A stretch of DNA of 56,961 nt from JBBKWJ01 sp037968895. Its GTDB lineage: Bacteria; Actinomycetota; Acidimicrobiia; Acidimicrobiales; SZUA-35. The stretch is taken from positions 1 to 56,961 of the forward strand of contig JBBKWJ010000088.1 of the NCBI GenBank assembly GCA_037968895.1, in the 5' to 3' direction. Shown here in pieces: positions 47,289 to 54,531 of the stretch (within the stretch, counting starts at the first letter, position 1; every line of letters starts with the position of its first letter). The translations under genes were made by a program, and so were the position numbers. The notes below the pieces were generated by a model. That model did not search any database and was not told where the DNA came from. It worked only from the letters and a program-made list of their open reading frames with translations.

Positions 47289-49006
47289 CCGTCATCGCCA
47301 CCGCCGGGCACGTCGATCACGGTAAATCGACCCTCGTCGAAGCACTCACCGGTACCGATCCTGATCGCTGGGCCGAAGAAAAGGAGCGAGGTCTTACGAT
47401 CGATCTCGGCTTCGCGTTGTGTCGGCTCCCTTCCGGTACCGAGATCTCGTTTGTCGACGTACCTGGCCACGTGCGTTTCTTACGCAACATGCTCGCTGGC
47501 GTCGGTGCCGTCCAAGGCTGCGTGTTCGTTGTCTCTGCGGTTGAAGGCTGGAAGCCTCAATCGGAAGAACACCTGCGAATCCTCGACCTGCTCGGGATTC
47601 CCAATGGCATTGTCGCGTTGACAATGGCCGATCTTGTTGACGACGAGTTGCTCGAACTTGCTGAGCTCGAGATTGAAGAACACGTCGAAGGCACATTCCT
47701 TGAGGGCGCACCGATCATTGCAGTATCGGCCATCACTGGCCTCGGCATGCCCGCGCTTCAACAGGCGCTTGACAACCTTTCCGACACACTTGGCCCGGCC
47801 GCCAACCGAGGTCGACCACGACTATGGGTCGATCGTTCATTCGCTCCCGCTGGTGCAGGAACCGTCGTAACCGGCACGCTCGTCGACGGCGAGATCGCGG
47901 TCGGCGATGAACTCGAAGTCTCATCAACTGGTCGAACGGCTCGTGTGCGATCGCTCCAGCGGCACCACGAGAAGGTAGACCGCACCGATCCTGGCACCCG
48001 GCTCGCCGTCAACCTCACTGGGGTCGCTCACCATGACGTTGGCCGGGGCGACGTGCTTATTGCCTCAGGGCAGTGGCACCACACTTCAATAATCGATGCC
48101 GAGCTTCGGGCCCTGCCCTCGCTCGCCCACGAGGTATCGAGGCGCGGCGCGTATACGGCCTACATCGGCTCAGGCGAGTTTCCCGTCAAGATCAGAATCC
48201 TCGGCGAGGTCGAACTCACCGCGGGAAATGCCGGTTTCATTCGGCTTTACCTCCAGCGCCCCATTCCTGCGCTTCCGGGCGACCGCTTCATCCTGCGTGA
48301 ATCAGGCCGAGGCGAAACAATCGGCGGCGGCCACTTCATCGACATCGACCCCCAGACCACGGCAACTCGGGCCAATCCAACAACCGACCTCACCCAGATC
48401 ATCGATCAGCGAGGTTGGATAGAAGCTGACCGCCTGTCACGCATCACCGGCACCGTTGTCGAGCCAACGCTTGGGTCATGGGTCGTCTCTGAGGCTGCCC
48501 TGTCCGAAACAAGCGATCGGGTGCGGACCACAATCGAAGAAGCGGGAAGCCTCGGTCTCGACATTGCGCTCCTAAGCGAGCAGGAGCGGGCAACGCTTCC
48601 TCGTTTCGATGACATTGTGGTCGAGGCCGGAATGGCAACGCTTGGTGAGGCTCCGGACCCGCTCGCCGATCACCCTTGGTTGGCTGCTCTTGCCGCGGCA
48701 CCATTCTCTCCCCCTGGGCCAGATGGCGTCGACAGGGCTGAGATACGACAGATGGTGCGCCGCGGAACTGTTGTCGAACGCGACAAGGTATTTTTCGCAG
48801 CGACCGCAATGCAGCTGGCGGCACAGCTCGTATCGAACCAACTCGCCAAGCAGCCAGAAGGTCTCACCGTTGCCGAAGTTCGTGATCTGCTCGGGACCTC
48901 ACGAAAGTTTGTGCTGCCCATCTTGAACGAACTCGACTCGACCGGAATGACCCGACGTCGCGATGATTTCAGAATCGGCGGTCCTCGGCTCCCTGAGCCC
49001 GAGTAG
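47285..49006 (+). CDS. selB: Selenocysteine-specific elongation factor
   Basis: Delivers Sec-tRNA(Sec) to UGA codons marked by a SECIS hairpin. The 573-residue GTPase has G1 GHVDHGKST near residue 8 and G3 DVPGH, EF-Tu-like beta domains, and C-terminal winged helices ending EVRDLLGTSRKFVLPILNELDSTGMTRRRDDFRIG, which bind SECIS RNA in the family. The G4 motif, normally TKxD/NKxD, reads T-M-A-D (Met at residue 114, ATG at 47624), an unusual loss of the guanine-contacting Lys. Co-translated with selA. Confidence 0.95.
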   Translation: MTVIATAGHVDHGKSTLVEALTGTDPDRWAEEKERGLTIDLGFALCRLPSGTEISFVDVPGHVRFLRNMLAGVGAVQGCVFVVSAVEGWKPQSEEHLRILDLLGIPNGIVALTMADLVDDELLELAELEIEEHVEGTFLEGAPIIAVSAITGLGMPALQQALDNLSDTLGPAANRGRPRLWVDRSFAPAGAGTVVTGTLVDGEIAVGDELEVSSTGRTARVRSLQRHHEKVDRTDPGTRLAVNLTGVAHHDVGRGDVLIASGQWHHTSIIDAELRALPSLAHEVSRRGAYTAYIGSGEFPVKIRILGEVELTAGNAGFIRLYLQRPIPALPGDRFILRESGRGETIGGGHFIDIDPQTTATRANPTTDLTQIIDQRGWIEADRLSRITGTVVEPTLGSWVVSEAALSETSDRVRTTIEEAGSLGLDIALLSEQERATLPRFDDIVVEAGMATLGEAPDPLADHPWLAALAAAPFSPPGPDGVDRAEIRQMVRRGTVVERDKVFFAATAMQLAAQLVSNQLAKQPEGLTVAEVRDLLGTSRKFVLPILNELDSTGMTRRRDDFRIGGPRLPEPE

Positions 49007-49020
49007 AAGTTGGCTGGCGC

Positions 49021-49290
49021 CTAACGCACGCGTGCAGCCAGTAAACCCTGTTCACGGCGTTCGTTTTCAGTAAGTCCGCCCCAGATGCCATGCTGCTCAC
49101 GAATCGTGAGCGCGTACGCCAAACACTGCTCGCTCACGCTGCACGAGCCGCAGATCTCCTTGGCCCTCTGTTCACGCATCCGCTTCTCTGACCGTCGCTC
49201 CAGGCGAGAAGGTGGGAAAAAGATCGATTGATGTGGTCCACGACACGCCGCCCTGTGCTGCCACAGGTCTTCCAGTTGCAAAATGCTCAC
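49021..49290 (-). CDS. WhiB-family iron-sulfur transcription factor
   Basis: An 89-residue actinobacterial regulator. Four cluster-binding Cys are present (AACRGP, then EICGSCSVSEQC, i.e. C...CxxCx5C), with the GIWGGLTENERR turn and a basic C-terminal tail. Wbl proteins bind 4Fe-4S and the sigma factor's region 4. The size and layout resemble WhiB1/WhiB2-like members, but the subclass is not assigned. GTG start. A G-rich stretch (AGGGGGACC) lies before it, and the 80-base gap upstream shows only weak hexamers. Confidence 0.93.
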   Translation of the reverse strand: MSILQLEDLWQHRAACRGPHQSIFFPPSRLERRSEKRMREQRAKEICGSCSVSEQCLAYALTIREQHGIWGGLTENERREQGLLAARVR

Positions 49291-49370
49291 TTAGGGTCCC
49301 CCTATACGCAATAACCGAAGGCTAGGCGCGCATAGCAATGGGGCACAAGACCCAATTCTTTAGAGTCGAC

Positions 49371-50657
49371 CTACCCGCGCTCGCGATAGTCGCGTGCTCC
49401 GCCGGCTTCAGGCTCGACTTCGAGGACCATCCGGGTGATTCCGACGACACGAACGGTGTCGCCTTGCGCAAGTGGCGTGGCTCGATTGGTGATTGCTCGC
49501 CACGGCACATCGCGGATGAGCACAGTGCCTTCTGGATCGACACTCGTCTCGGCGACTCCGAGCTCGCCCATCATCCACTTTCGGCCAATGGTCGGTGTGC
49601 TGAATCGGGTTCGCACCATCGATGGCATACCCGTGTAGCCGTAGAGCACAACACCAACGATGCCGACAAGGAGCGTCAGCCAGGGCAGCGAGATGCCGTC
49701 GTATAGGAACAACGACCCGATCACAAAGAGGACAACGCCAAGCGCCGTGTAGAGGCGAGGCAGGTTCGTCTGCACGTCAACCGCAAGCGCAAAGGCAGCA
49801 AGTATCAACACCACAACGGCCCAGGGCCGGGTGGGGAGTGCGACCAACCCGTAGCTGCCCATCACGAGCAGGAACGCACCGATGACGCCAGCGATGCCGA
49901 CACCTGCGGTGTACAGCTCGAAGATGAGCAGTGCGAGGCCACCGATGAACATGAGGTAGGCGACTTCGGGACTTCCAACCGTGTGGAACAGCTGTGCAGT
50001 CAGAGGCAGCGTGATGAACTGGTTTTCGGTGAATGGTGTCAGTGAGTCTTGCGCCGCCTCTTCAGAGAGCAGCGGTTCGAAACCGTCAATTGCAGTGAGG
50101 AAGGTAGGGATAATCGAGACCCGTTCGCGGTCGCCGACTGAAATGCCGAGCTCAATCGCAGTTTCGGTGCCGATGTAGTTGGTAAGCAACTTTGCATTGG
50201 CGTCGCCGAACGCAGGACCGAGGTCGGCCGGCAACCGATTCTCGCCGATTTCACCGATACGAGAACCAAAGGCAACACCGAGCACATCGGCGACCGACGC
50301 GAGCTCGGCTGCTCCACCGAGAGCCGACGAGCCCGACGGGCCAACCCACACTGCGACGGTGAGATCTGACTCGGCCAAACGATAGGCCAGCTCTTCAAAG
50401 TCGTCGTCGTCGAGGACTGAACCGGCAGAATCGAGCTGCAGCACAACCGCCAAAATCTCATCGTTCTCGGCTCGAGTAAGCTCGCGCAGCAGGTAGTCCT
50501 TCAGCACGACGTCGAATAAGCCGGACACCTCGATAATCCGGATCTCGTTCGTTGCCTCGGCCTGACGTGCGGCTGCTGCGGGGGCAATGCCGCCCACGAC
50601 ACCAAACACGAGAAGGGCGAGCCCGATCAGGCTCTGAAACAAGCGGGGCTTGCGCAT
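49371..50657 (-). CDS. NfeD-family membrane protein (ClpP-like plus OB domain)
   Basis: A 428-residue protein: signal peptide (SLIGLALLVFGVVGGIAPAAAA), a ClpP-class protease-like domain (about 40-220), four or so membrane helices and a C-terminal NfeD OB-fold (about 355-425; LGVAETSVDPEGTVLIRDVPWRAI). In NfeD proteases the nucleophile lies in a SAG motif; here the equivalent region is GPSGSSALGGAAEL, so activity is uncertain. Such proteins usually pair with a stomatin-like protein, which is not adjacent. It follows the STAS gene by 4 bases. Confidence 0.85.
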   Translation of the reverse strand: MRKPRLFQSLIGLALLVFGVVGGIAPAAAARQAEATNEIRIIEVSGLFDVVLKDYLLRELTRAENDEILAVVLQLDSAGSVLDDDDFEELAYRLAESDLTVAVWVGPSGSSALGGAAELASVADVLGVAFGSRIGEIGENRLPADLGPAFGDANAKLLTNYIGTETAIELGISVGDRERVSIIPTFLTAIDGFEPLLSEEAAQDSLTPFTENQFITLPLTAQLFHTVGSPEVAYLMFIGGLALLIFELYTAGVGIAGVIGAFLLVMGSYGLVALPTRPWAVVVLILAAFALAVDVQTNLPRLYTALGVVLFVIGSLFLYDGISLPWLTLLVGIVGVVLYGYTGMPSMVRTRFSTPTIGRKWMMGELGVAETSVDPEGTVLIRDVPWRAITNRATPLAQGDTVRVVGITRMVLEVEPEAGGARDYRERG

Positions 50658-50661
50658 ATGA

Positions 50662-51000
50662 CTACTCTTCGCCGAGGGCTTCTTCGGCCTCTTCGAGTGT
50701 TTCCGTTACTGGCACGATCCGGTCGAAACCGGTGGTGTGGAGTAGCCGAGTGAGCGCCGGCCGGTTGCAGGCAACTGCTACGGCACCCTCTGCTTCGCGA
50801 GCTCGTCTGATGCCGCCGATAAGAGCGCCAAGACCAGCTGAGTCCATGAAAGGGACGTCTGACAGGTCGATCAGCAACCGCGGGTGGCTAGCGAGCTTGG
50901 TCAATGCATCCTTAAATGCGGCGACGCTATAGGCGTCGAGTTCACCGGATGGCCGACAAAGTGTGTAGTTTTCAGTTTCTTCGATACGAATCTCAAGCAC
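50662..51000 (-). CDS. STAS-domain anti-sigma factor antagonist
   Basis: A 112-residue SpoIIAA/RsbV-like protein. The core reads RPSGELDAYSVAAFKDAL then LLIDLSDVPFMDSAGLGALIGGIRRAR, in which the Ser of MDSAG is the phosphorylation site in the family. When unphosphorylated such proteins bind RsbW-type kinases and free their sigma factor. An RsbW-like gene exists at 11.3 kb but not next door. GTG start with GAGAGGG about 10 bases upstream. Heads a two-gene unit with nfeD. Confidence 0.87.
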   Translation of the reverse strand: MLEIRIEETENYTLCRPSGELDAYSVAAFKDALTKLASHPRLLIDLSDVPFMDSAGLGALIGGIRRAREAEGAVAVACNRPALTRLLHTTGFDRIVPVTETLEEAEEALGEE

Positions 51001-51234
51001 GGGATTGAACCCTCTCTCTCCCAAGCGACTCGCGGCAACACCGCTGCCGCTAGAGGCGCTGTGGCGCCGATCGGCCGATGTTAGCGGGGATTGGTGCTCG
51101 TTTGCGGTTCAGGTCGCCCCTGTCACGTCCGATTCCTGACTAGCCGCTTGGAGAAATTGGGCTGAAAAACCGTCGAGGAAGCAGCCGAGGACACTTCTTC
51201 TTGCCTGACGTTCTCATCTACGGCGATCTTCGGG

Positions 51235-51240
51235 TACTCT
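51235..51240 (+). promoter_or_regulatory. Promoter, leaderless type (receiver gene)
   Basis: TACTCT, 6 bases before the GTG at 51247, with TTCTCA 18 bases upstream as a fair -35. The rest of the 246-base gap to the STAS gene shows nothing recognisable. Confidence 0.5.
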
Positions 51241-51246
51241 TCGCCC

Positions 51247-51639
51247 GTGATCGGAGTACTTCTCGCCACTGATTCAGACAGCATTTTTCGAAATGTTGAC
51301 GCCGCCATCGCAGACGACGAAACAGTTGTCTGGCGCGTCAGGCGAGGCGAAGATGTGCTTGAGGTCATCGAAGCCAACGACCCCGCATTTGTGATTCTCG
51401 ATCTTCAGATCGGCAACATGGGCGGAGTCGCAACGTGTATCGCGATTCGACAAGAAGAGGGCTACGGCCGCCTCACTCCTCGGCCAGTCGGGCTACTTCT
51501 TGACCGCGCCGACGACGTCTTCATCGCCAAGCAGGCCAAGGCCGATGCCTGGATCACCAAGCCTCTCGACGTGATGAGCTTGAAGCGATTCGTCACCACG
51601 CTCACGCTGCCAACCGTCGCACCAACCGCTACCTCGTAA
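51247..51639 (+). CDS. Orphan response-regulator receiver domain protein
   Basis: A 130-residue stand-alone receiver. The acidic pocket is ATDSDS, the phospho-acceptor Asp is in FVILDLQIGNMGG, and the conserved Lys is in ITKPLDVMSLKRF. No output domain and no kinase nearby. It may act as a phosphate shuttle or bind a partner such as the STAS system encoded divergently (inference). The Thr/Ser of the switch position is not obvious (LLLDRADD). Confidence 0.82.
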   Translation: MIGVLLATDSDSIFRNVDAAIADDETVVWRVRRGEDVLEVIEANDPAFVILDLQIGNMGGVATCIAIRQEEGYGRLTPRPVGLLLDRADDVFIAKQAKADAWITKPLDVMSLKRFVTTLTLPTVAPTATS

Positions 51640-51698
51640 CCCGCGGGAGCACCCCGCCCGATTACGTCAATTCAAGTGTCGGTTTCAGGCGACTACGG

Positions 51699-51704
51699 TA
51701 CGAT
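51699..51704 (+). promoter_or_regulatory. -10 element of tRNA-Pro
   Basis: TACGAT, 10 bases before the tRNA, which would leave a 5' leader of about three bases. Confidence 0.4.
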
Positions 51705-51714
51705 CATCGACGTA

Positions 51715-51791
51715 CGGGTTGTGGCGCAGCTTGGCAGCGCGCCTCGTTCGGGACGAGGAGGTCGGGAGTTCAAATCTCCCCAACCCGACCA
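51715..51791 (+). tRNA. tRNA-Pro (CGG)
   Basis: A 77-base tRNA with acceptor CGGGTTG/CAACCCG, anticodon loop TTCGGGA giving anticodon CGG (codon CCG), T arm GGGAG TTCAAAT CTCCC, and an encoded CCA. Confidence 0.95.
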
Positions 51792-51795
51792 CAGA

Positions 51796-51840
51796 AACGT
51801 CTGGTGTCAGGAATCGTCTGACACCAGACGTTGGCTTTTT
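51796..51840 (+). terminator. Intrinsic terminator of tRNA-Pro
   Basis: A perfect 15-pair stem (arms 51796-51810 and 51818-51832, loop GAATCGT) followed by GGCTTTTT. It is the most classical rho-independent terminator in the window. Confidence 0.9.
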
Positions 51841-51847
51841 GCCTCGC

Positions 51848-51853
51848 TACGCT
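51848..51853 (+). promoter_or_regulatory. -10 element, leaderless type (MazG-like gene)
   Basis: TACGCT, 7 bases before the ATG at 51861, placed just after the tRNA-Pro terminator. Confidence 0.45.
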
Positions 51854-51860
51854 CCGTGCC

Positions 51861-52112
51861 ATGGAGATTGCTGCATTCCAGGAACTGATGGAAGAGCTGT
51901 ACGGCGAGGGCGACCGCGAGCGCGGCATTCCCTCGACGGTTGCCTGGCTTTGCGAAGAGGTCGGTGAACTCGCCCAGGCGACGCGGAAGGGCTCGCCTGA
52001 ACAACAGCTTCATGAGCTAGGCGACGTGCTCGCATGGGTGTCGTCGCTGGCAAACCAGCTCGGCCTAAGTCTGACCGAGGCCGCGCGGCGTTATGTGGAT
52101 AATCCGCCCTAA
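51861..52112 (+). CDS. MazG-like nucleotide pyrophosphohydrolase
   Basis: An 83-residue single-domain all-alpha NTP pyrophosphatase. The metal-binding pattern is WLCEEVGELAQATRKG (ExxE) and ELGDVLAWVSSLAN (ExxD), as in MazG/iMazG proteins that hydrolyse abnormal or excess nucleoside triphosphates. It ends right before the convergent asd gene. Confidence 0.87.
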   Translation: MEIAAFQELMEELYGEGDRERGIPSTVAWLCEEVGELAQATRKGSPEQQLHELGDVLAWVSSLANQLGLSLTEAARRYVDNPP

Positions 52113-52140
52113 CCCGTCGCTGGAACGGGACCCAGACGAG

Positions 52141-53157
52141 TTACTCAGCAGCGATGATCTCGGCGATCTCGACGGCGTTGAGCGCTGCGCCCTTCCGGAG
52201 ATTGTCGCCTGCCACGAACATCGCAAGGCCGTGCTCGACGGTTTCGTCTCGACGGACCCGGCCAACAATAGTTGGGTCGATGCCTGCTGATTTCAGTGGC
52301 GTTGGGATGTTGTCGAGCAGGATTCCTGGCGCATCGGCCAAGAGTTCGAGAGCTCGGGCTGGCGAGAGCTCACGCTCAAAGTGCGCGTTGATGGCGAGTG
52401 AGTGACCGGTGAAGACCGGAACTCGCACGCACGTGCCAGACACGGGAAGCCCAGGAATGTCAAGGATCTTGCGGGTCTCAAAGCGAAGCTTCTGCTCCTC
52501 GCTGGTTTCGTCGGTGCCATCGTCGACGCCGCCACCGGCCCACGGGAGTGCGTTGTAGGCAATCGGTTCCACGAACAGCGATGGGGCGCCCATGTCGATG
52601 GCGGATCCGTCGAACGTGAGCTCGCGGGGATCGCCAGCCTTCTCGATCTGCTGGGCCAGTTCTTCGACGCCAGCAAGGCCGCCACCAGAGACCGCCTGGT
52701 AGGTGCTGACAATGAGCGCCTTCAGGCCAGCCTCACGGTGGAGCGGCAGGAGGGCAGGCATTGCCACCATGGTCGTGCAGTTCGGATTCGCAATAATGCC
52801 CTTCGGCCGGTTTGCCGCCGCGGCATCGTTGACGCCTGCGACAACCAGCGGCACGTCTGGGTCCATGCGCCATGCAGATGAGTTGTCGATGACAACGACC
52901 CCACACGCCGCAACCTTTGGTGCAAGCTCTTTCGCAGTGCCTCCGCCAGCAGAGAAGATTGCGATGTCGAGGCCGGTGAAATCAGCAGTTGCTGCATCTT
53001 CAACGACAATTTCAGTGTCACCCCAAGGCAACGTTCGGCCCGCGGATCGAGCCGATGCAAAGAGACGCAACTCGGTAACTGGAAAGTTCCGTTCCTCGAG
53101 AAGCGAGCGGACGACCGCTCCAACCTGACCTGTGGCACCAACGATTCCTACGCGCAT
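52141..53157 (-). CDS. asd: Aspartate-semialdehyde dehydrogenase
   Basis: Second step of the aspartate pathway: reduces aspartyl phosphate to the semialdehyde with NADPH. The 338-residue protein starts MRVGIVGATGQVGAVV, has the nucleophilic Cys in NPNCTTM, STYQAVSGGGLAG, and the catalytic His region GHSLAINAHFERELSP. It follows lysC by 96 bases, where it has its own TAACGT hexamer 7 bases before the ATG. Confidence 0.96.
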   Translation of the reverse strand: MRVGIVGATGQVGAVVRSLLEERNFPVTELRLFASARSAGRTLPWGDTEIVVEDAATADFTGLDIAIFSAGGGTAKELAPKVAACGVVVIDNSSAWRMDPDVPLVVAGVNDAAAANRPKGIIANPNCTTMVAMPALLPLHREAGLKALIVSTYQAVSGGGLAGVEELAQQIEKAGDPRELTFDGSAIDMGAPSLFVEPIAYNALPWAGGGVDDGTDETSEEQKLRFETRKILDIPGLPVSGTCVRVPVFTGHSLAINAHFERELSPARALELLADAPGILLDNIPTPLKSAGIDPTIVGRVRRDETVEHGLAMFVAGDNLRKGAALNAVEIAEIIAAE

Positions 53158-53164
53158 GGCGACA

Positions 53165-53170
53165 ACGTTA
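53165..53170 (-). promoter_or_regulatory. -10 element, leaderless type (asd)
   Basis: TAACGT on the minus strand, 7 bases before the asd ATG, in the lysC-asd gap. Confidence 0.5.
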
Positions 53171-53253
53171 GAGCCATTGACGAAAATGGCAAAGGAATTT
53201 CGGCCAATAGACGACCGCTATGCCACATTGCACAACTGTCGAAGAGGGGCGAA

Positions 53254-53736
53254 CTAGGCGCCGTCGAGGTCGAACGCGGTGTGCAAGTACTGGACTGCGG
53301 CCTCCGCCTGGTCGGCGGCGACCACACAGCTCACACGGATAGCCGAGGTGGAGATCATGCTGATATTGATGCCGTTGTTGGCCAATGTCTCGAACATGGT
53401 TGCGGCAACACCGGGGTTTGACTTCATGCCGGCGCCGATGACGGAGACACGGCCAATCGAATCGTCGGTGGTAACACCAGTGGCACCGAGGAGATCGAGC
53501 ATGCCCGCTTCGATGGTCTTCGTAGTGCGGTCGAGATCTTCGGTGGGGACCGTAAAGGAGATGTCGGTCTTGCCCTGTTCAGACACGTTCTGCACGATCA
53601 TGTCGACATTGACGTTGGCGTCGGCAAGACCACGGAACAGCGTGGCTGAAATGCCGGGCTGGTCGGGGACGTCAAGAACTGTCACCTTCGACTCAGAAAG
53701 ATCGTGGGTGACGGCGCGAATGATTGGCTGTTCCAT
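53254..53736 (-). CDS. Aspartate kinase beta subunit (internal start in lysC)
   Basis: Within lysC, ATG 53736 is preceded by GAGGAAG at 9-10 bases. It would give a 160-residue protein (MEQPIIRAVTHDLSESK...) containing just the two ACT domains. In Corynebacterium glutamicum and Bacillus the beta subunit is made the same way and forms alpha2beta2 enzymes. Confidence 0.6.
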   Translation of the reverse strand: MEQPIIRAVTHDLSESKVTVLDVPDQPGISATLFRGLADANVNVDMIVQNVSEQGKTDISFTVPTEDLDRTTKTIEAGMLDLLGATGVTTDDSIGRVSVIGAGMKSNPGVAATMFETLANNGINISMISTSAIRVSCVVAADQAEAAVQYLHTAFDLDGA

Positions 53737-54474
53737 ACTTAGGTCTTCCTCGATAACAAGCGTGCCCTGCTCCCAGGTAAACGCAGAGCGAATGTGGAGC
53801 GGGACGTGGTAGTTGTGGGCCACTTCGACCGATCGCATTGCCGGCTTGGGGCAACCAGTTGCGGTCATCTCTAGTAGTTCGTCGAAGGTGATGGTTTGCA
53901 TCTTCTGCGCCTTCATGACCACTCGAGGGTCGGCGCTATAGACGCCAGAGACGTCGGTGTAGAGTTCGCAAAGATCGGCTTCAAGCACGTGGGCGAGCGC
54001 AACCGCAGTGGTATCTGAGCCGCCTCGGCCCAGGAACGTGACGTCGTTGTCGGTCGAGACGCCCTGCGAGCCAGCGACGACAGGCACGATGCCAGCATCG
54101 ATGGCCTCACGAATCCGGAACGGGTTGATCTCAAGAATTTTGGCGTTCTGATGATTGGTGTCGGTCAGGAAACCAGCCTGGCTTCCTGTGAATGATTGGG
54201 CTGGCACACCGGCCTCAGCCATCGCCATGCAGATCAAGGCACATGCCTTGCGCTCGCCCGCCGTGATCAGCATGTCCATCTCGCGACCTGGGGGGTTCTT
54301 GGCGACCTGACCTGCGATGTAGAGAAGATCGTCGGTCTCCTTGCCCATCGCCGAAACAACGAGCACGACTTGATCGCCACGGCGGCGGCACCGGGCGACG
54401 TGGTCAGCGACAATTCGCATGCGATCGGGGTCGGCTACCGACGTCCCGCCAAACTTTTGAACTACAAGAGACAC
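53254..54474 (-). CDS. lysC: Aspartate kinase (alpha subunit frame)
   Basis: First step of lysine, threonine and methionine synthesis. The 406-residue protein has VVQKFGGTSVADPDRM at the N terminus, a GRGGSDTTAVALAHVLEADLCELYTDVSGVYSADPRVV catalytic segment and two C-terminal ACT domains that bind feedback inhibitors. An internal ATG with a good ribosome-binding site would also yield the beta subunit. GTG 54474 is chosen because a TAGCGT hexamer lies 8 bases upstream; a GTG at 54510 is in frame but would precede that promoter. Confidence 0.94.
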   Translation of the reverse strand: MSLVVQKFGGTSVADPDRMRIVADHVARCRRRGDQVVLVVSAMGKETDDLLYIAGQVAKNPPGREMDMLITAGERKACALICMAMAEAGVPAQSFTGSQAGFLTDTNHQNAKILEINPFRIREAIDAGIVPVVAGSQGVSTDNDVTFLGRGGSDTTAVALAHVLEADLCELYTDVSGVYSADPRVVMKAQKMQTITFDELLEMTATGCPKPAMRSVEVAHNYHVPLHIRSAFTWEQGTLVIEEDLSMEQPIIRAVTHDLSESKVTVLDVPDQPGISATLFRGLADANVNVDMIVQNVSEQGKTDISFTVPTEDLDRTTKTIEAGMLDLLGATGVTTDDSIGRVSVIGAGMKSNPGVAATMFETLANNGINISMISTSAIRVSCVVAADQAEAAVQYLHTAFDLDGA

Positions 54475-54482
54475 AGGAGATA

Positions 54483-54488
54483 ACGCTA
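54483..54488 (-). promoter_or_regulatory. -10 element, leaderless type (lysC)
   Basis: TAGCGT on the minus strand, 8 bases before the GTG of lysC. Confidence 0.45.
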
Positions 54489-54517
54489 GCGGGCAATGCG
54501 ACCGGCCCACTCTCGGT

Positions 54518-54523
54518 TATCGT
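54518..54523 (+). promoter_or_regulatory. -10 element, leaderless type (cyclophilin gene)
   Basis: TATCGT, 8 bases before the GTG at 54532, 30 bases from the opposing lysC -10. Confidence 0.4.
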
Positions 54524-54531
54524 TCCAAACC

